Shown here piece after piece: positions 1-9,777 of a stretch of DNA of 64,000 nt. The stretch comes from Paulownia fortunei. Lineage: Eukaryota; Streptophyta; Magnoliopsida; Lamiales; Paulowniaceae. The stretch covers positions 6,024,673 through 6,088,672 of the forward strand of contig CM033115.1 in the NCBI GenBank assembly GCA_019321725.1, given 5' to 3'. The translations under genes were made by a program, and so were the position numbers. The notes beneath the pieces were generated by a model. It did not search any database, was not told where the DNA came from, and saw only the letters and a program-made list of their open reading frames with translations. Numbering within the stretch: the first letter of the stretch is position 1; each line of letters opens with the position of its first letter.

Positions 1-1102
1 GCAAGAAAAATTAAATATCTTTCAAAAACTTTAAAAATTCATATCTCACTCATTTTAAATCCGTTTTTGACGAATTTTATATCGTTTCGAACCTCTTTTT
101 ATGCTCTACAACATAGCATAAAAATTTCATATTAAAATCTAGTTTGATTTTGAGTCTAAATATAAACAAATATCTAATTTTAAATTAAATTTTCTCTCAA
201 ATCGTTTATCCATTTTTGACCAAATTTTAATCACGTAGCTCAACTTGGCTTTGCTGCAAGTACTAGTACATGGAAAGCAAAAGAGACAAGGAAAAGAGAG
301 AAAATCCCATCAATCAAAATACCCTTGTTTTCTCTTTAAATTATATTTTTAATATTTTAGAGCTTATAATTTTTTTTATAAAATTTAAAAAATATATATA
401 TAAAAAATTTTAAAATAAAATATTAGGATTTTATAAATTGTATTTTAAAAAGTAAGAAAATATTAATTTATTTTCAAAATAAAATTTTATTCTTTATTTT
501 TAATAATTTAAATTATAAAATTATTATTATTAATATTTTAAAATTTTTATAATTTTACTTTATCCAAACATTTCAATAATTTATTTTTAAAATCAAATCT
601 AACACTTAAAAAACTACAAAAACATCTTATAAAATATAATAACATATAACACTTTTTAAATAACATTAGCCTCAATTTAGATGCAGAACTTCTCAAGCAA
701 AACAAGATAATGAAAAGGTCAGATATTGAATTGAAAAAGACAAACCCAAGAAAAAAGAGAAGGCAAAAGGAAATTGATACACACGAAACCCAATGCAAAC
801 AGATTATATGCATGTCATTCTAATGAATATGCATCACTGTATAACACAGAAAAGAAACAACATAGCAACAACCCAATAATCCCATTACCAAATCCCCCTC
901 CAATCTACAAGGCCCAACAGAATACATAGTACACTTAGTTGTCTTAGCCATGAATTCTTTCTGAGTTCCACAGACATAACAGAAAAAAATAAAAATATTT
1001 AAGAAAAAACCCTTAGTCAGATTTTTTCAATGCATAAAGGTAAAAAATAGACCCTTTTAGGCCATGGCCCTAAAAAACCTGAAGGCGCAGAATTTGTCCT
1101 TC

Positions 1103-1103
<1 letters not shown>
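1..1103. other. AT-rich non-coding DNA
   Basis: Very AT-rich sequence with long A and T runs. I see no coding similarity, RNA gene or recognisable repeat family. Open frames here are low-complexity by-products. Confidence 0.6.
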
Positions 1104-1148
<45 letters not shown>

Positions 1149-1157
1149 CATACACAC

Positions 1158-1214
<57 letters not shown>
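1104..1214. repeat. Compound microsatellite (CT)n(TA)n(CA)n(TA)n(TG)n
   Basis: Five consecutive dinucleotide runs, each about 10-12 units: CT, TA, CA, TA, TG. The CA and TG runs are reverse complements flanking a TA run, so about 1151-1214 is a near-perfect inverted repeat able to extrude as a hairpin. The open frame read through it is a low-complexity artefact. Confidence 0.95.
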
Positions 1215-1456
1215 CATGTAAAAGCCTATAAATGAACTGGATATACTGCAGGTCTACAAGGGCTATGTTGTCTTTGGCTGGCATTCCAAAGATATGCTAT
1301 CGACACAGAAATGATAAGAAGAGAAGAAATAAAAAAACAAAAAACACAATAAATTACTACATGCATTAACAAAGAGATCCAGAGGTCTATTCTATTTTAA
1401 GCAGCCCTTGTCCTCTGACACTGTTTCAGATTCCATAACTAAGATCTGTGGGGCAC
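1215..1456. other. Non-coding DNA before the Copia LTR
   Basis: No gene or repeat recognised. It ends at the putative TG start of the LTR at 1457. Confidence 0.4.
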
Positions 1457-1903
1457 TGTTTGGGTTTAGAATTCTCCACCCAATTTATATTCATATTTAA
1501 TTAGATGTCTCAATAATTTGAGTAAAATTAAATATTTTAGTTGAACTAAAATTTTACTTTAAGTTGGAATAAATATTTCTAATTCTCATATAACAAAATG
1601 TGTGAATGAACGTAATTCTCTCATAAACTCTCTCCATATTCTCTCAAATTTTTTTCTCTATCAGTCTTTCTTGGAGCATTACCATAAACTCCAAAAATTT
1701 GAGATGTATAATTGAATGAATAACTCTAGTAGTTATTCATTACCAACAAGAAAGATATATTCGTGGTTCGATCAAAAAGAGGCTGATAGACGAACTTAAT
1801 TCGAGATACGTAAATCGACAATTCACTGCATATAAGTATATCCGATCCACATAAATTATATGAATATTTGATTCATATTATATTGTTGATTAATTTTCTT
1901 ACA
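1457..1903 (+). mobile_element. Copia-type LTR (5' LTR remnant)
   Basis: A 447 bp segment that begins TGTTTGGG and ends CTTACA, followed after one base by a tRNA primer-binding site. Its second half is clearly similar to the solo LTR at 40278-40753: both share an ATTCTCTC/CTCTCTCCAT stretch, a CACCATTAAACTCCAAAAA-like block, TAGTTATTCA and ATATATTCGT, in the same order. The start is inferred from the related copy, because no target duplication partner is visible. No pol reading frame and no downstream LTR were found, so the element is a 5' remnant. Confidence 0.65.
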
Positions 1904-1904
1904 G

Positions 1905-1917
1905 TGGCATCAGAGCC
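1905..1917 (+). other. Primer-binding site for initiator Met tRNA
   Basis: TGGCATCAGAGCC differs at one base from TGGTATCAGAGCC, the complement of the 3' end of plant initiator methionine tRNA used to prime Copia elements. It begins one base after the LTR end, as expected, and fixes the LTR's 3' boundary and orientation. Confidence 0.75.
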
Positions 1918-2343
1918 CATAGGGCTCGTTCTCATCATTTCATTTAATTGAATTTATGAATGTGTATGTGCTTTAAAAAAATTATTTTTTTAAAAGCATA
2001 AAATTTTTCTATACGTTGATCTTAATCTAACTTGCATATCTGCTACCTTTAGATACAATATATACCTTGTTGTTGCACCAGTATTGCATAGAATCCCTAT
2101 AGTCATCCTTGGCTGAATCACTAACTTTTTCTACTTCACAAGCCTTCTTTTTTGATGATCAACTCTTAGCAAGTATGCTCTGGGAGTTGTCCCTATTCTT
2201 GGGGTCAGACAAACTCAATTGTACACTCATATGCTCCTTCTTGATGATTCATATTTACATATTGTTGGACTATGTGCACTTTCACTCTGAAATGCAGTTT
2301 AGACTGTATAATAGCAAGGAGTAGAGGATGATGATGATTGAGC
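1918..2343. other. Copia leader and unassigned sequence
   Basis: The first part is probably the untranslated leader of the Copia remnant. From about 2100 the base composition becomes more balanced, but the 71-codon frame at 2109-2324 matches nothing I know. Confidence 0.35.
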
Positions 2344-2551
2344 ATGGAATGTCAGAGGGAGGTGGAGGGAACAAGTTCCCAGTGCAATCATCTTCTTCTG
2401 TCAACAACTACTAATTGCCTCTGCAAGAAGCAGGCCCTTAGTTATCATTCATACCCACCTCCTCTGGTCACATATGAAGATGTTGTAAGCTCTCGTGAGC
2501 TAGGTATGGATACCTTGAAGAATCTCCATGCTGCTATGAGAACTAAATTTA
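2344..2551 (+). pseudogene. ARID-HMG (HMGB9/10/15-like) exon 1 fragment
   Basis: The translation contains a YPPPLVTYEDVV stretch and ends LHAAMRTKFM. This is the N-terminal signature just before the ARID domain of plant ARID-HMG box proteins (HMGB9/HMGB10/HMGB15 type), nuclear DNA-binding proteins. The frame runs straight into GTAAGC at 2552, a good splice donor at the place where exon 1 of these genes ends. No ARID or HMG exon follows before the CACTA element at 3314. The N-terminal part is less convincing and may have shifted frame. I read it as a captured or duplicated exon rather than a working gene. The family assignment is from memory of the motif. Confidence 0.5.
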
Positions 2552-2639
2552 TGTAAGCTTTATTGTTTCCTTTTGTCTTTGTCCTATGTGGTGCCGTTGT
2601 ATGTGTTTTTCTTTCCTCAAGCTAGCATGGTGTCATCTT

Positions 2640-3246
2640 TGTTCCCGTTTGGTATCATTTCCAAACTCATTTTGATGTTTTTAAAATTTTTAAGTAGATG
2701 AAAATATTTTTAAATTAGTTATATTTTTATATTGATTATATATATTTAAAAATAAAAATATATTTATTTTATAGTTTTTTTTTTGCATAAAAAAAATAAA
2801 ATATTAGTAGAATAAAATTGAGATTTGATAATTGCATGAACAAATATAAAAATATTAGAAAGTTTGAGAATGAATCTTTAAAATAAAAATAAATTATATT
2901 TTTAATAAACAATGTAAGGCGTTTTAAGATGGCAAATAATCAATGTCAGTCTGTCAGAATTCAGAAAAATACTCTACACTACTTCAGTAGAAGTTAGAAT
3001 TATCAGTGTCTACCAAAGTATGGGCACATTAATTTCATAGTTATGGTACTCAGATACCTACATTCTAGAACTAGTTCTACAAATGAAAAAGAGAACCAAT
3101 ACAATCATTAGACATCTCATTAAATGAAACAAGAGATGGTAGTTCTTCAACCTGGTGCAGAATTTTTCGCTGCTTAATTCCATATTTTTAAAATTTTAAA
3201 TAATTAAAAGGAAAAAAATATCATTTGAAAATGAAAACAAACGAAC
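2640..3246. mobile_element. Possible MITE with imperfect terminal inverted repeats
   Basis: Begins GTTCCCGTTTGGTATCATTT and ends with the rough reverse complement of GGTTCGTTTGTTTTCATTTT. The interior is AT-rich and non-coding, and its first 120 bases resemble 41290-41420. No clear target duplication (only TTT on both sides). Weak call. Confidence 0.3.
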
Positions 3247-3335
3247 CTTTTGACTCATTTGATTCCATGCACAATTAAAGAATTCAACTCAGTTGGGCTA
3301 CGAATTTCCAACCTACTACAAGAAAAATGAATTTT

Positions 3336-3900
3336 AGCAATGCCAAATTTCGTCGCTAACAATCACGTTTTCGTTGTGATGAAAAATTTCCATCGCTAAA
3401 GTCGCCGCAATAAGATCGTCGTAAAAAAATTTGGCGACGAAAATTCTCATTACGTCGTAAAGTTTAGCGATAACTATTTTCGTCATAAATTCATCGCTAA
3501 ATATTTAGTTAGCGACGAAATATTTAATATTTAGCGACGAAATATGTAAAAACTTTCGTCACTAAAATATATAAAAAAATTAAATATTTAAGATTTAGCG
3601 ACGAAAAATCACAATTCGTTGCTAAATTAATAATATTTTTAAAATAATATAAAAAGATTTTAGCGACGAAATTTAAAATTTCGTAGCTAATGTTTTGATT
3701 TTAACGACGAAAGTTGACATTTCGTCGTTAAATTTAGCGACGAATATAACAATTCATTGCTAAATTTATATGATTTTCAAAAAAAAATTTAGAAATATTT
3801 AGCGGCGAATGATGAGAATTCATCGCTAAGTTAATGATATATTTAAAAATAAAAAAATCTTAGCGACGAATTTTTGAAAATCATCGCTAAAATTTGATTT
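3336..3900. repeat. CACTA subterminal repeats (TTTAGCGACGAAA)
   Basis: Many direct and inverted copies of a TTAGCGACGAAA motif and its complement TTTCGTCGCTAAA, spaced every 20-40 bases, with variants such as ATTCATCGCTAA. In CACTA elements such subterminal arrays are binding sites for the TnpA-type protein. They give this stretch its sharply different, CpG-containing composition. Confidence 0.85.
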
Positions 3901-4486
3901 TTTTAAATATTTTGTTCATTTCGAATTTTTATCATGTTTTAAACAACATATCCACAACCTATTTATTACAACCATTCACAACCAACAACCATTCACAATA
4001 TATTTATCATTCCAATAATCTAAAAAAAGTCTAAAACACATTTTATTAAAAAACTCAATGTATATTAAAGAAAGCATCATATACACAAATCATACAAATG
4101 AATCATTAAACAAACCACTCTAAAAGTCAACATTAAAAGTAAAATATCTTCGTATACAAATTAGACATAGTCTAATACATCTAAATGTGAATCAAAATAA
4201 GAATCTCCATCTCTCGATCCAATCATAATTGCAGAATAACAAACCAAAGATAATTAAAAATAAATCAACATTATTGTATATATTAAAACAACAATAACGA
4301 CTTAGATGAATAACATTGCCATAACAATTAATCCATTAAAAAAAGTTATGAAATACTTATACAGATCTAAGTCTAAGGCGGAGGAGGCTGGGGTGGAGTT
4401 GAGGAGGATGGCTGCTGTTGGCTCAGCGACTGTATCGCTTGCGATGCACCGGGAGACACCTTATCAAGATACTGTAGAATTATGGC
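3901..4486. other. CACTA internal non-coding region
   Basis: AT-rich stretch with short CAACCATTCACAAC repeats near 3970-4000, presumably the 3' untranslated side of the CACTA gene. The plus-strand frame at 4306-4503 lies opposite this region and is not supported. Confidence 0.4.
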
Positions 4487-4831
4487 TTATTGTGACTCCA
4501 TGAGATGAAGTCTATCTTTACAAACAAATAGCTCAGTCCTGGTGTCTGCTAGCTCGGTCCTCATGTCTGTTAGCTCATCTTGTGTCATATGAAGCTGATC
4601 TCTAAGTACTGCATTGGTCAGTTTAGATGATGTAGCATCAGAAGTAGTCAGCCTGAGAGATCTGGGCCCATTTTCAAGCCCACGCACGTACCCCAAACGT
4701 GTACCGAGTACCTGATCACACACTCTGTCTGTAATCTGTACGTCGTTTAAGGCATGAGCATCATCCTCGATATCAGTGTGAGTCTGTAACTATCGGTACT
4801 CCTCTCGAAGTCGCACCATCTCTTCGCCATA
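4487..4831 (-). pseudogene. Transposase_24 (Ptta/En/Spm) C-terminal fragment
   Basis: Read on the minus strand, the last 78 codons contain RLGYVRGLENGP followed by a coiled-coil-like run of Leu/Glu/Asp heptads (LRDQLHMTQDELTDMRTEL). This is the typical C-terminal arrangement of plant Transposase_24 proteins, which accompany CACTA transposons and are thought to bind the element's DNA. The frame continues upstream to about 4831 with one in-frame TAG (4790-4792). It then stops at the junction with the Tat LTR, so the catalytic and N-terminal parts are gone. It is non-functional. Confidence 0.7.
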
Positions 4832-5835
4832 AACGCCTTAATTTTCACATTGAATATCATAAATTTCCTTGAACTTGATTGGTTTAAGTTGAAAGAATTT
4901 CCTCCTACACCTTTTTTGCTTTAACCTCTTTTTCCTAGGTTATGTTTTAACTCCTGAGAAATGACATATATTTAAACTTGTAGGATAGAGGTTCTTGGAT
5001 AAGTTGTTTGATGAAATTGTATAATTTGATTGGCTCTTCATAATTTAATTGAATCTATCTCTTTAATCACAAAATTTTATACAATCTTGATTTTTAAGAA
5101 TTGAGAGTTGACACTTAATGAAATTTAGTTTGTCAATAAAACTATATTATAATATTAATTAATTAACTATTTATTTTAGAAATTAAATCTGATTAAATTA
5201 AATAGAAAATAGAAAATTAATAATAAATTATTTTACACTTATCGCCATTTAATTGACATAAATTTAATGTCTAAAAATGTTGTCTTGATACTTGTTCATG
5301 GACAATACATCTTAGAGTGAATAAATTGCGATAATTGCTTGAATTTTTTATTTGTGATTGGGCCTTACAAAAATGCTTGTAGATAATGGCCTAACAAAGT
5401 ATGGGCAAATAAAATGCAATGAGACTTTTGGATTTGAGCAAATAAACCCAAAACTTGGATAATTAGCCTATAACATGATTTTCAGACTTTCCAATTTGAA
5501 TGCCCATAATTGTTTTCTTCAACAGAATTGGATTATTACAACAAAGCCCAAATTTCATGTCCTTAAAAAATATCCATCAACACATCAATCCACCCCAATC
5601 CTTTCTCTTTGCAAATCAATTCAGCCTATATAGAGAAAATAAGTTTGAAAACTAATGACTGATGGCCCAATTTAGCAAAGCAAACATGAGTTTGTTCTTT
5701 TCATTTCCCTTTTACAATTGGACCCAATTGTAGATTTGAATTAGATAACCAATGTAATGGTTACATTGGTCAGCAACATGAAATCAGAATTGTATAGGCA
5801 CCAACACTCGACAACTTCAACATTTGGTAGCTTCA
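4832..5835 (-). mobile_element. Tat element 3' LTR, truncated at its outer end
   Basis: From ACGCCTTAATTTTC onward about 450 bases align with 31815-32275 of the 5' LTR: shared TCCTTGAACTTGATTG, TTGATTGGCTCTTCAT and TAATTAATTAACTATTTA blocks in the same order. The other 440 bases of the LTR terminus are missing here, replaced by the CACTA fragment. The inner boundary at 5835 (TGAAGC on the minus strand) is inferred from the adjacent purine tract. A full LTR would be about 1.45 kb. Confidence 0.6.
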
Positions 5836-5862
5836 GACTTTGTTTCTCTTTTCTTTCCCTTT
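5836..5862 (-). other. Candidate polypurine tract
   Basis: On the minus strand this reads AAAGGGAAAGAAAAGAGAAAC, then a few bases and TGAAGC. That is the expected purine-tract-then-TG arrangement where plus-strand synthesis starts, just inside a 3' LTR. Confidence 0.5.
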
Positions 5863-6750
5863 AATTTTCTTTTAATAAACAAAACTCATTTGGTCCACAC
5901 TGACTTATGGTGTAGGTGGACTAATGCCATTAGATTATAACTCGATTTCTTCTAGATCAAAGCCATTGTTGTCTTCCTTATGTACTGCAAACCTTTCCTC
6001 ATTAGAATTCTTTATCAAGTTAAATTTAGTCCCTTATATCTTCAAAATCACAGCAAAATGTATCAGAGCAGAATTCTTCACCATCCAACCAGATTACAAT
6101 CAATGGAGTTCTTATTTGAATATAAGTTGGAAATCCTTTTCTAATTAGACTCTAACTTAAGTAATTAGATAATGGAAGAATTCTAATAAGAATTCTCATC
6201 CATCGCCTAGAAAATACATGCTTTTATGTTTTATTTTTCTACAATCTCTTAGATGAAATTTTTTTTTGCAACAGTGCTCTGGTTTTCTTTTATTGCTTTA
6301 TCTTGCATTTCTTTTGTTGTGAATTATTGAATAGGTAAAAACCTTTCATCTTGTTTCTACGTGGGAGTTGTTCGTTAGCCAGCATGCCATGTGCATGTTA
6401 AAGTCTCTCAAAGATGAAGCATGCTTTCATATATGTTCATGTTTTTTTTTAATTGACCCTTTTTTTTCTCACTTTTTTTATTCCCTGTTGTTGCAATTCC
6501 AAATTGAGTTTAAATCAGTTCTTGGAATCCCAAATTGTAGTAGTGCCTTGAATGTCCTGCAATAAATTGGTAAACATACCATATTCCTAATCATCAACTA
6601 AATAATATAACTCATTTTCCCTTTTCCTTTTTCTTTTTTCTACAAAGTTGGCCATTGTTATTTTTTCTAGCTCTTTCCTTTCGTTTTTGTTTTTGCTCTT
6701 TGACAGTTTTCATAATGATTTGCTTTAAAGATACTTATTCTCTCTTTAGA
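5863..6750. other. Tat element spacer between purine tract and antisense ORF
   Basis: AT-rich, no motif I recognise. It may hold the promoter and leader of the antisense ORF; TTCTCTCTTTAG at about 6738-6749 could be a splice acceptor just before the first recognisable codons. Confidence 0.4.
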
Positions 6751-7984
6751 GTCCAACACTTGGTGATCCTTAACGATAAGAATCAACCTATAGAGAAGGG
6801 CACTATTTTGGCAGTTCATACTCTTTTGTTGGTCGATACGTGAAGTTATGGTCGAAATTGATGAATTCACTTAATTTAGTGGAATGGTCTTGAGAGATCC
6901 CATAAGTAAGAATTCCAAGGTGTAGGTTTTGCAAGCGACTCACCATCAGTTATTAAACGAGCCAACTCAATGGCCAACATTGGGTCGTTGCATCAACGAA
7001 GGCAAAGCCAAGTGGGGAGATGCCATTCGGTGCGTTGGTGAACTCCACTACATTAAGGGCTACTAAGAGTAGACTGAAGACATCTTTAGTTAGTGTGAGC
7101 ACAAACTTCTTGTCGTACAAATATATGACTAGGTATATGCTTTGTTTTCATGCATGATCGTGATTCCGACATAGTTGAGGCATTTTGCAAGGCATGGTAT
7201 TGACTCACCAATACAGTCCCTTCGAGAATTATCTGTATCATTGTGGGATTTACACACTCTCACATGCCTTCCTATAACTACATCTCTATATGATGAAGTT
7301 GTTTGCAACGCCAAAGAGCTCACCAATGTCGATGAGGTAAAAAGTAGATTTGTCCCTTGCTCTTACAAGTACTTATTTCATGCTTATCATTTGCTTCGAG
7401 TGAACGCTAATAGAGATCAATCTTCTCAAGTATCTATTGACGAGTGGGTTAGATTTTGGTCCAAGAAGGTAGCTAAGCATCTTCTTCCCCTTCACATAGA
7501 GTAATTTTAAATCAACTCATAATTCACTTGGCGATTTTGATGTACACGGAGAATGGTGTCACTAGAAGATGGCTTTATTTTCAAAGATTGACGTAAAAAA
7601 GAGTTCAAGAGATGAGATATATTTGGCGGCATATTTGGCTTGTTAGCTTTGTGCATTTATCCTTCATACATGAACTCGATACGCCCTAGAATATTCAAAA
7701 TGGCAAGCATTATGGCAAACGGTCAAAAAGTGAGCTTTGTTGTTCCCGTCTTAGCAAGCATTTATAAAGGATTAAACAAGATCGCAAATTCTCCAAAACC
7801 ATCTTGTGTGTATTAAATATTCTCTATCCACTTTATCTACAGTTGGTTGGCATACTACTTCAAAACTCATTACCAAGTTTGGAAAGGAGTACGTGGCCTC
7901 AAAATGACGATCTTTTTTGGCCAATGTGGCACAAAATACTATGATTCCAAAGAAACCCGCAAGCGAATCCACAAAGGAGACTTA
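6751..7984 (+). pseudogene. Plant mobile domain (PMD) protein, N-terminal half
   Basis: A degenerate reading frame, antisense to the retrotransposon's pol. Recognisable blocks in order: NQPIEKGTILAVH (about 6780), W..AIRCVGELHYIKGY (about 7020), SVSLWDLHTLTCLPIT..LYDEVV..AKELT (7225-7325), CSYKYLFHAYHLLR..VSIDEWVRFW (7360-7460), FKMASIMANGQKVSFVVPVLASIYKGL (7695-7775) and YSWLAYYFKTHYQV (7835-7880). These are hallmarks of PF10536, the plant mobile domain carried by transposons and by host MAIN/MAIL genes that act in transposon silencing and gene expression. Many stops and several frameshifts. It ends abruptly at the Harbinger insertion; its continuation starts at 23109. Confidence 0.75.
7982..7984. 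repeat. Target site TTA, left of Harbinger element
   Basis: TTA directly precedes the left terminal repeat. The right copy (23106-23108) reads TCA, one base different. TTA/TAA is the usual 3 bp target of PIF/Harbinger transposons. Confidence 0.55.
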
Positions 7985-8009
7985 AGGCTTGATTGTTTTT
8001 CTTTCCAAT
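7985..8009 (+). repeat. Harbinger left terminal inverted repeat
   Basis: AGGCTTGATTGTTTTTCTTT and five further bases match the reverse complement of 23081-23105 at 20 of 25 positions without gaps. A second inverted match (ATGTTTGG..TAGGATTTTCGTAT) lies inside it at 8050-8073, against 22932-22957 on the opposite strand. Confidence 0.7.
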
Positions 8010-9270
8010 AAGCCAATCTCAAGAATTAACTATGTGAGAAGCCCAGAACATGTTTGGTTTAGGATTTTCGTATGGAAACAGACTTCATTTTTAAATGACT
8101 GACCCACCCAATAGTTCCTACTGACCTGTTTCCCAGCCTATTATCAGGTAGTCTAAAAAATATCAATCAAAGATATCAATCACCCAAATCTGACGAGTGA
8201 CGGTTGTCTGGGAATATGAATTTCACCTACCAACATTATTTCTTACACTGGTAAAATGCATCCCTCTCTTTTTTCTCACCCCCCAAATCCCCCACAATCA
8301 TCTTCATGGGCATACTATACACCTAGAGCACTTGCGAAGATGGGCCAGCCAAAATCAGAGTCTTATAGTGGAGAAAACGAGCTCCTTTTTAGGTAAATGA
8401 TCATTTCTATTTTTTTATTTTCTTTTGTTGTTGTTGTGGTTGTGTTTCTATCCCACTGATTTGAACAAATTTTGATAAATCGATTGTCGATCTATCAATA
8501 ATCGGTGATAAATGAGTGTGTGAAGTTGAAATATATTTTTCCAGCGAAATGCACTTCAAATCACAGTGAAATATGTGGTGAAATGATGGAATTCTCATAT
8601 CTGATTTATAGTAAGAGCATGAAGTTTGTGTGACCAAATATATTTCAAATTATCTATATGTGAACTTGAAGAATGAGTTTATATTTGCTGACCCACCCCC
8701 ATGAGTCTTTGTAAAACCAAATTATTTTTCAAAATAATTTTGCATTTTCATTATAAATGTTCTTATTTATTTCTTGGTTAGATATATTTTTTGTATTTTA
8801 TCGTCTTCTTTTCCTGTTAGTATAAAAGTGAGCGAAATACATGATTATGTTTTCGTGTAAGCCTGAATGGAAAATGCTATTGATTTATTCCGTATGTTGT
8901 ACTGTTGTCACTTATCATTTTTCATATTTATTTGCTTTTGAATATTTTAATGGATTTTGGTCATTGCCTAAGTGCATGAGTTTGGGGAAAATTGCCCCCA
9001 GTTGTTACCAAATTGAGTGTGTGTGAGTATTGGTTGCATGTATCCACTGTTTGGGGAATTGGAACTATGTTTAGTTCAATGATATGATCAAGTTCTTTGC
9101 ATAAATTATGTTACATTTACTGCACTATTGATTGTGAAGGATGTTAAGGTTATTTCTTATGTGGTCATTTACAATGTGAAATCATATGGTAATATGGTCA
9201 TTGGGTACTTATAATATAATGTTTAGATGAGTTGCATTTCTATCTTACTGGGTTGTGTTGCATTTCGTAG
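8010..9270 (+). other. Harbinger subterminal region and 5' UTR with intron
   Basis: About 8010-8200 is subterminal sequence. A pyrimidine-rich leader (about 8250-8390) ends at a GTAAAT donor-like site near 8393. The following AT-rich stretch ends TTTCGTAG directly before the ATG at 9271, so a leader intron is likely. Frames here are unsupported. Confidence 0.4.
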
Positions 9271-9772
9271 ATGACTAAGAAATGTAAGGAAAAGAAAAAA
9301 GCTGTTAACACAGCATTTAACACGAAACCAAAATTTGAGGGTAATCTTGGTAAAATACATTCTAGGAAGAATGGCGCTTGGTGGGACCTTCCAACTATGG
9401 CCATTTTTTTGGAGTTGATGTATGTGCAGTTCCAAACGTGTAGTTGTTGTCCTCTATTTTTAGCAACCAAATTTGGTCTAAAATAGCTAAGGAAATCGAG
9501 CGAACCAAGTGTTCGTACAATGTAGTCCAATTAAAAAAGAAGGCTTGTAGGCTAAGGATTTTATGGCACAAATTCCATGATCTTATCACCAAAAAGACTA
9601 GTTTCGAGTGCGATCCACTAATGTGCACAGTTACTGCACTAGATGAGTGTTGGGCAGCTTGGCTTACGGTAATTTTATTAACATAAACTTATGAAATTAG
9701 AGGTGTCTTAAAATTTTTGAGCCCTAATTACATCTGTAATGGTGTCAGGTTGTAGGATAACCTTGGGGAGGC

Positions 9773-9777
9773 TAGTC
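9773..9777. repeat. Target duplication TAGTC (left)
   Basis: Identical to 12167-12171 on the other side of the solo LTR. Confidence 0.85.

Larger units (their letters stand above)
3314..4831 (-). mobile_element. CACTA (En/Spm) element, terminal 1.5 kb fragment
   Basis: Starts with TACTACAAGAAAAA, one base off the canonical CACTACAAGAAAAA terminus. This is followed by a dense field of subterminal motifs and then a Transposase_24-type coding relic on the minus strand pointing toward the terminus. The other end is missing: at 4831/4832 the sequence switches abruptly to LTR sequence of the neighbouring Tat retrotransposon. Confidence 0.75.

Noticed and set aside
1017..1217. 66-codon minus-strand frame of His/Thr/Ile/Tyr repeats
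   Set aside because: It is the translation of the compound microsatellite.
9223..9628. Three minus-strand frames at the SANT-1 domain
   Set aside because: Antisense of the plus-strand SANT-like coding region.
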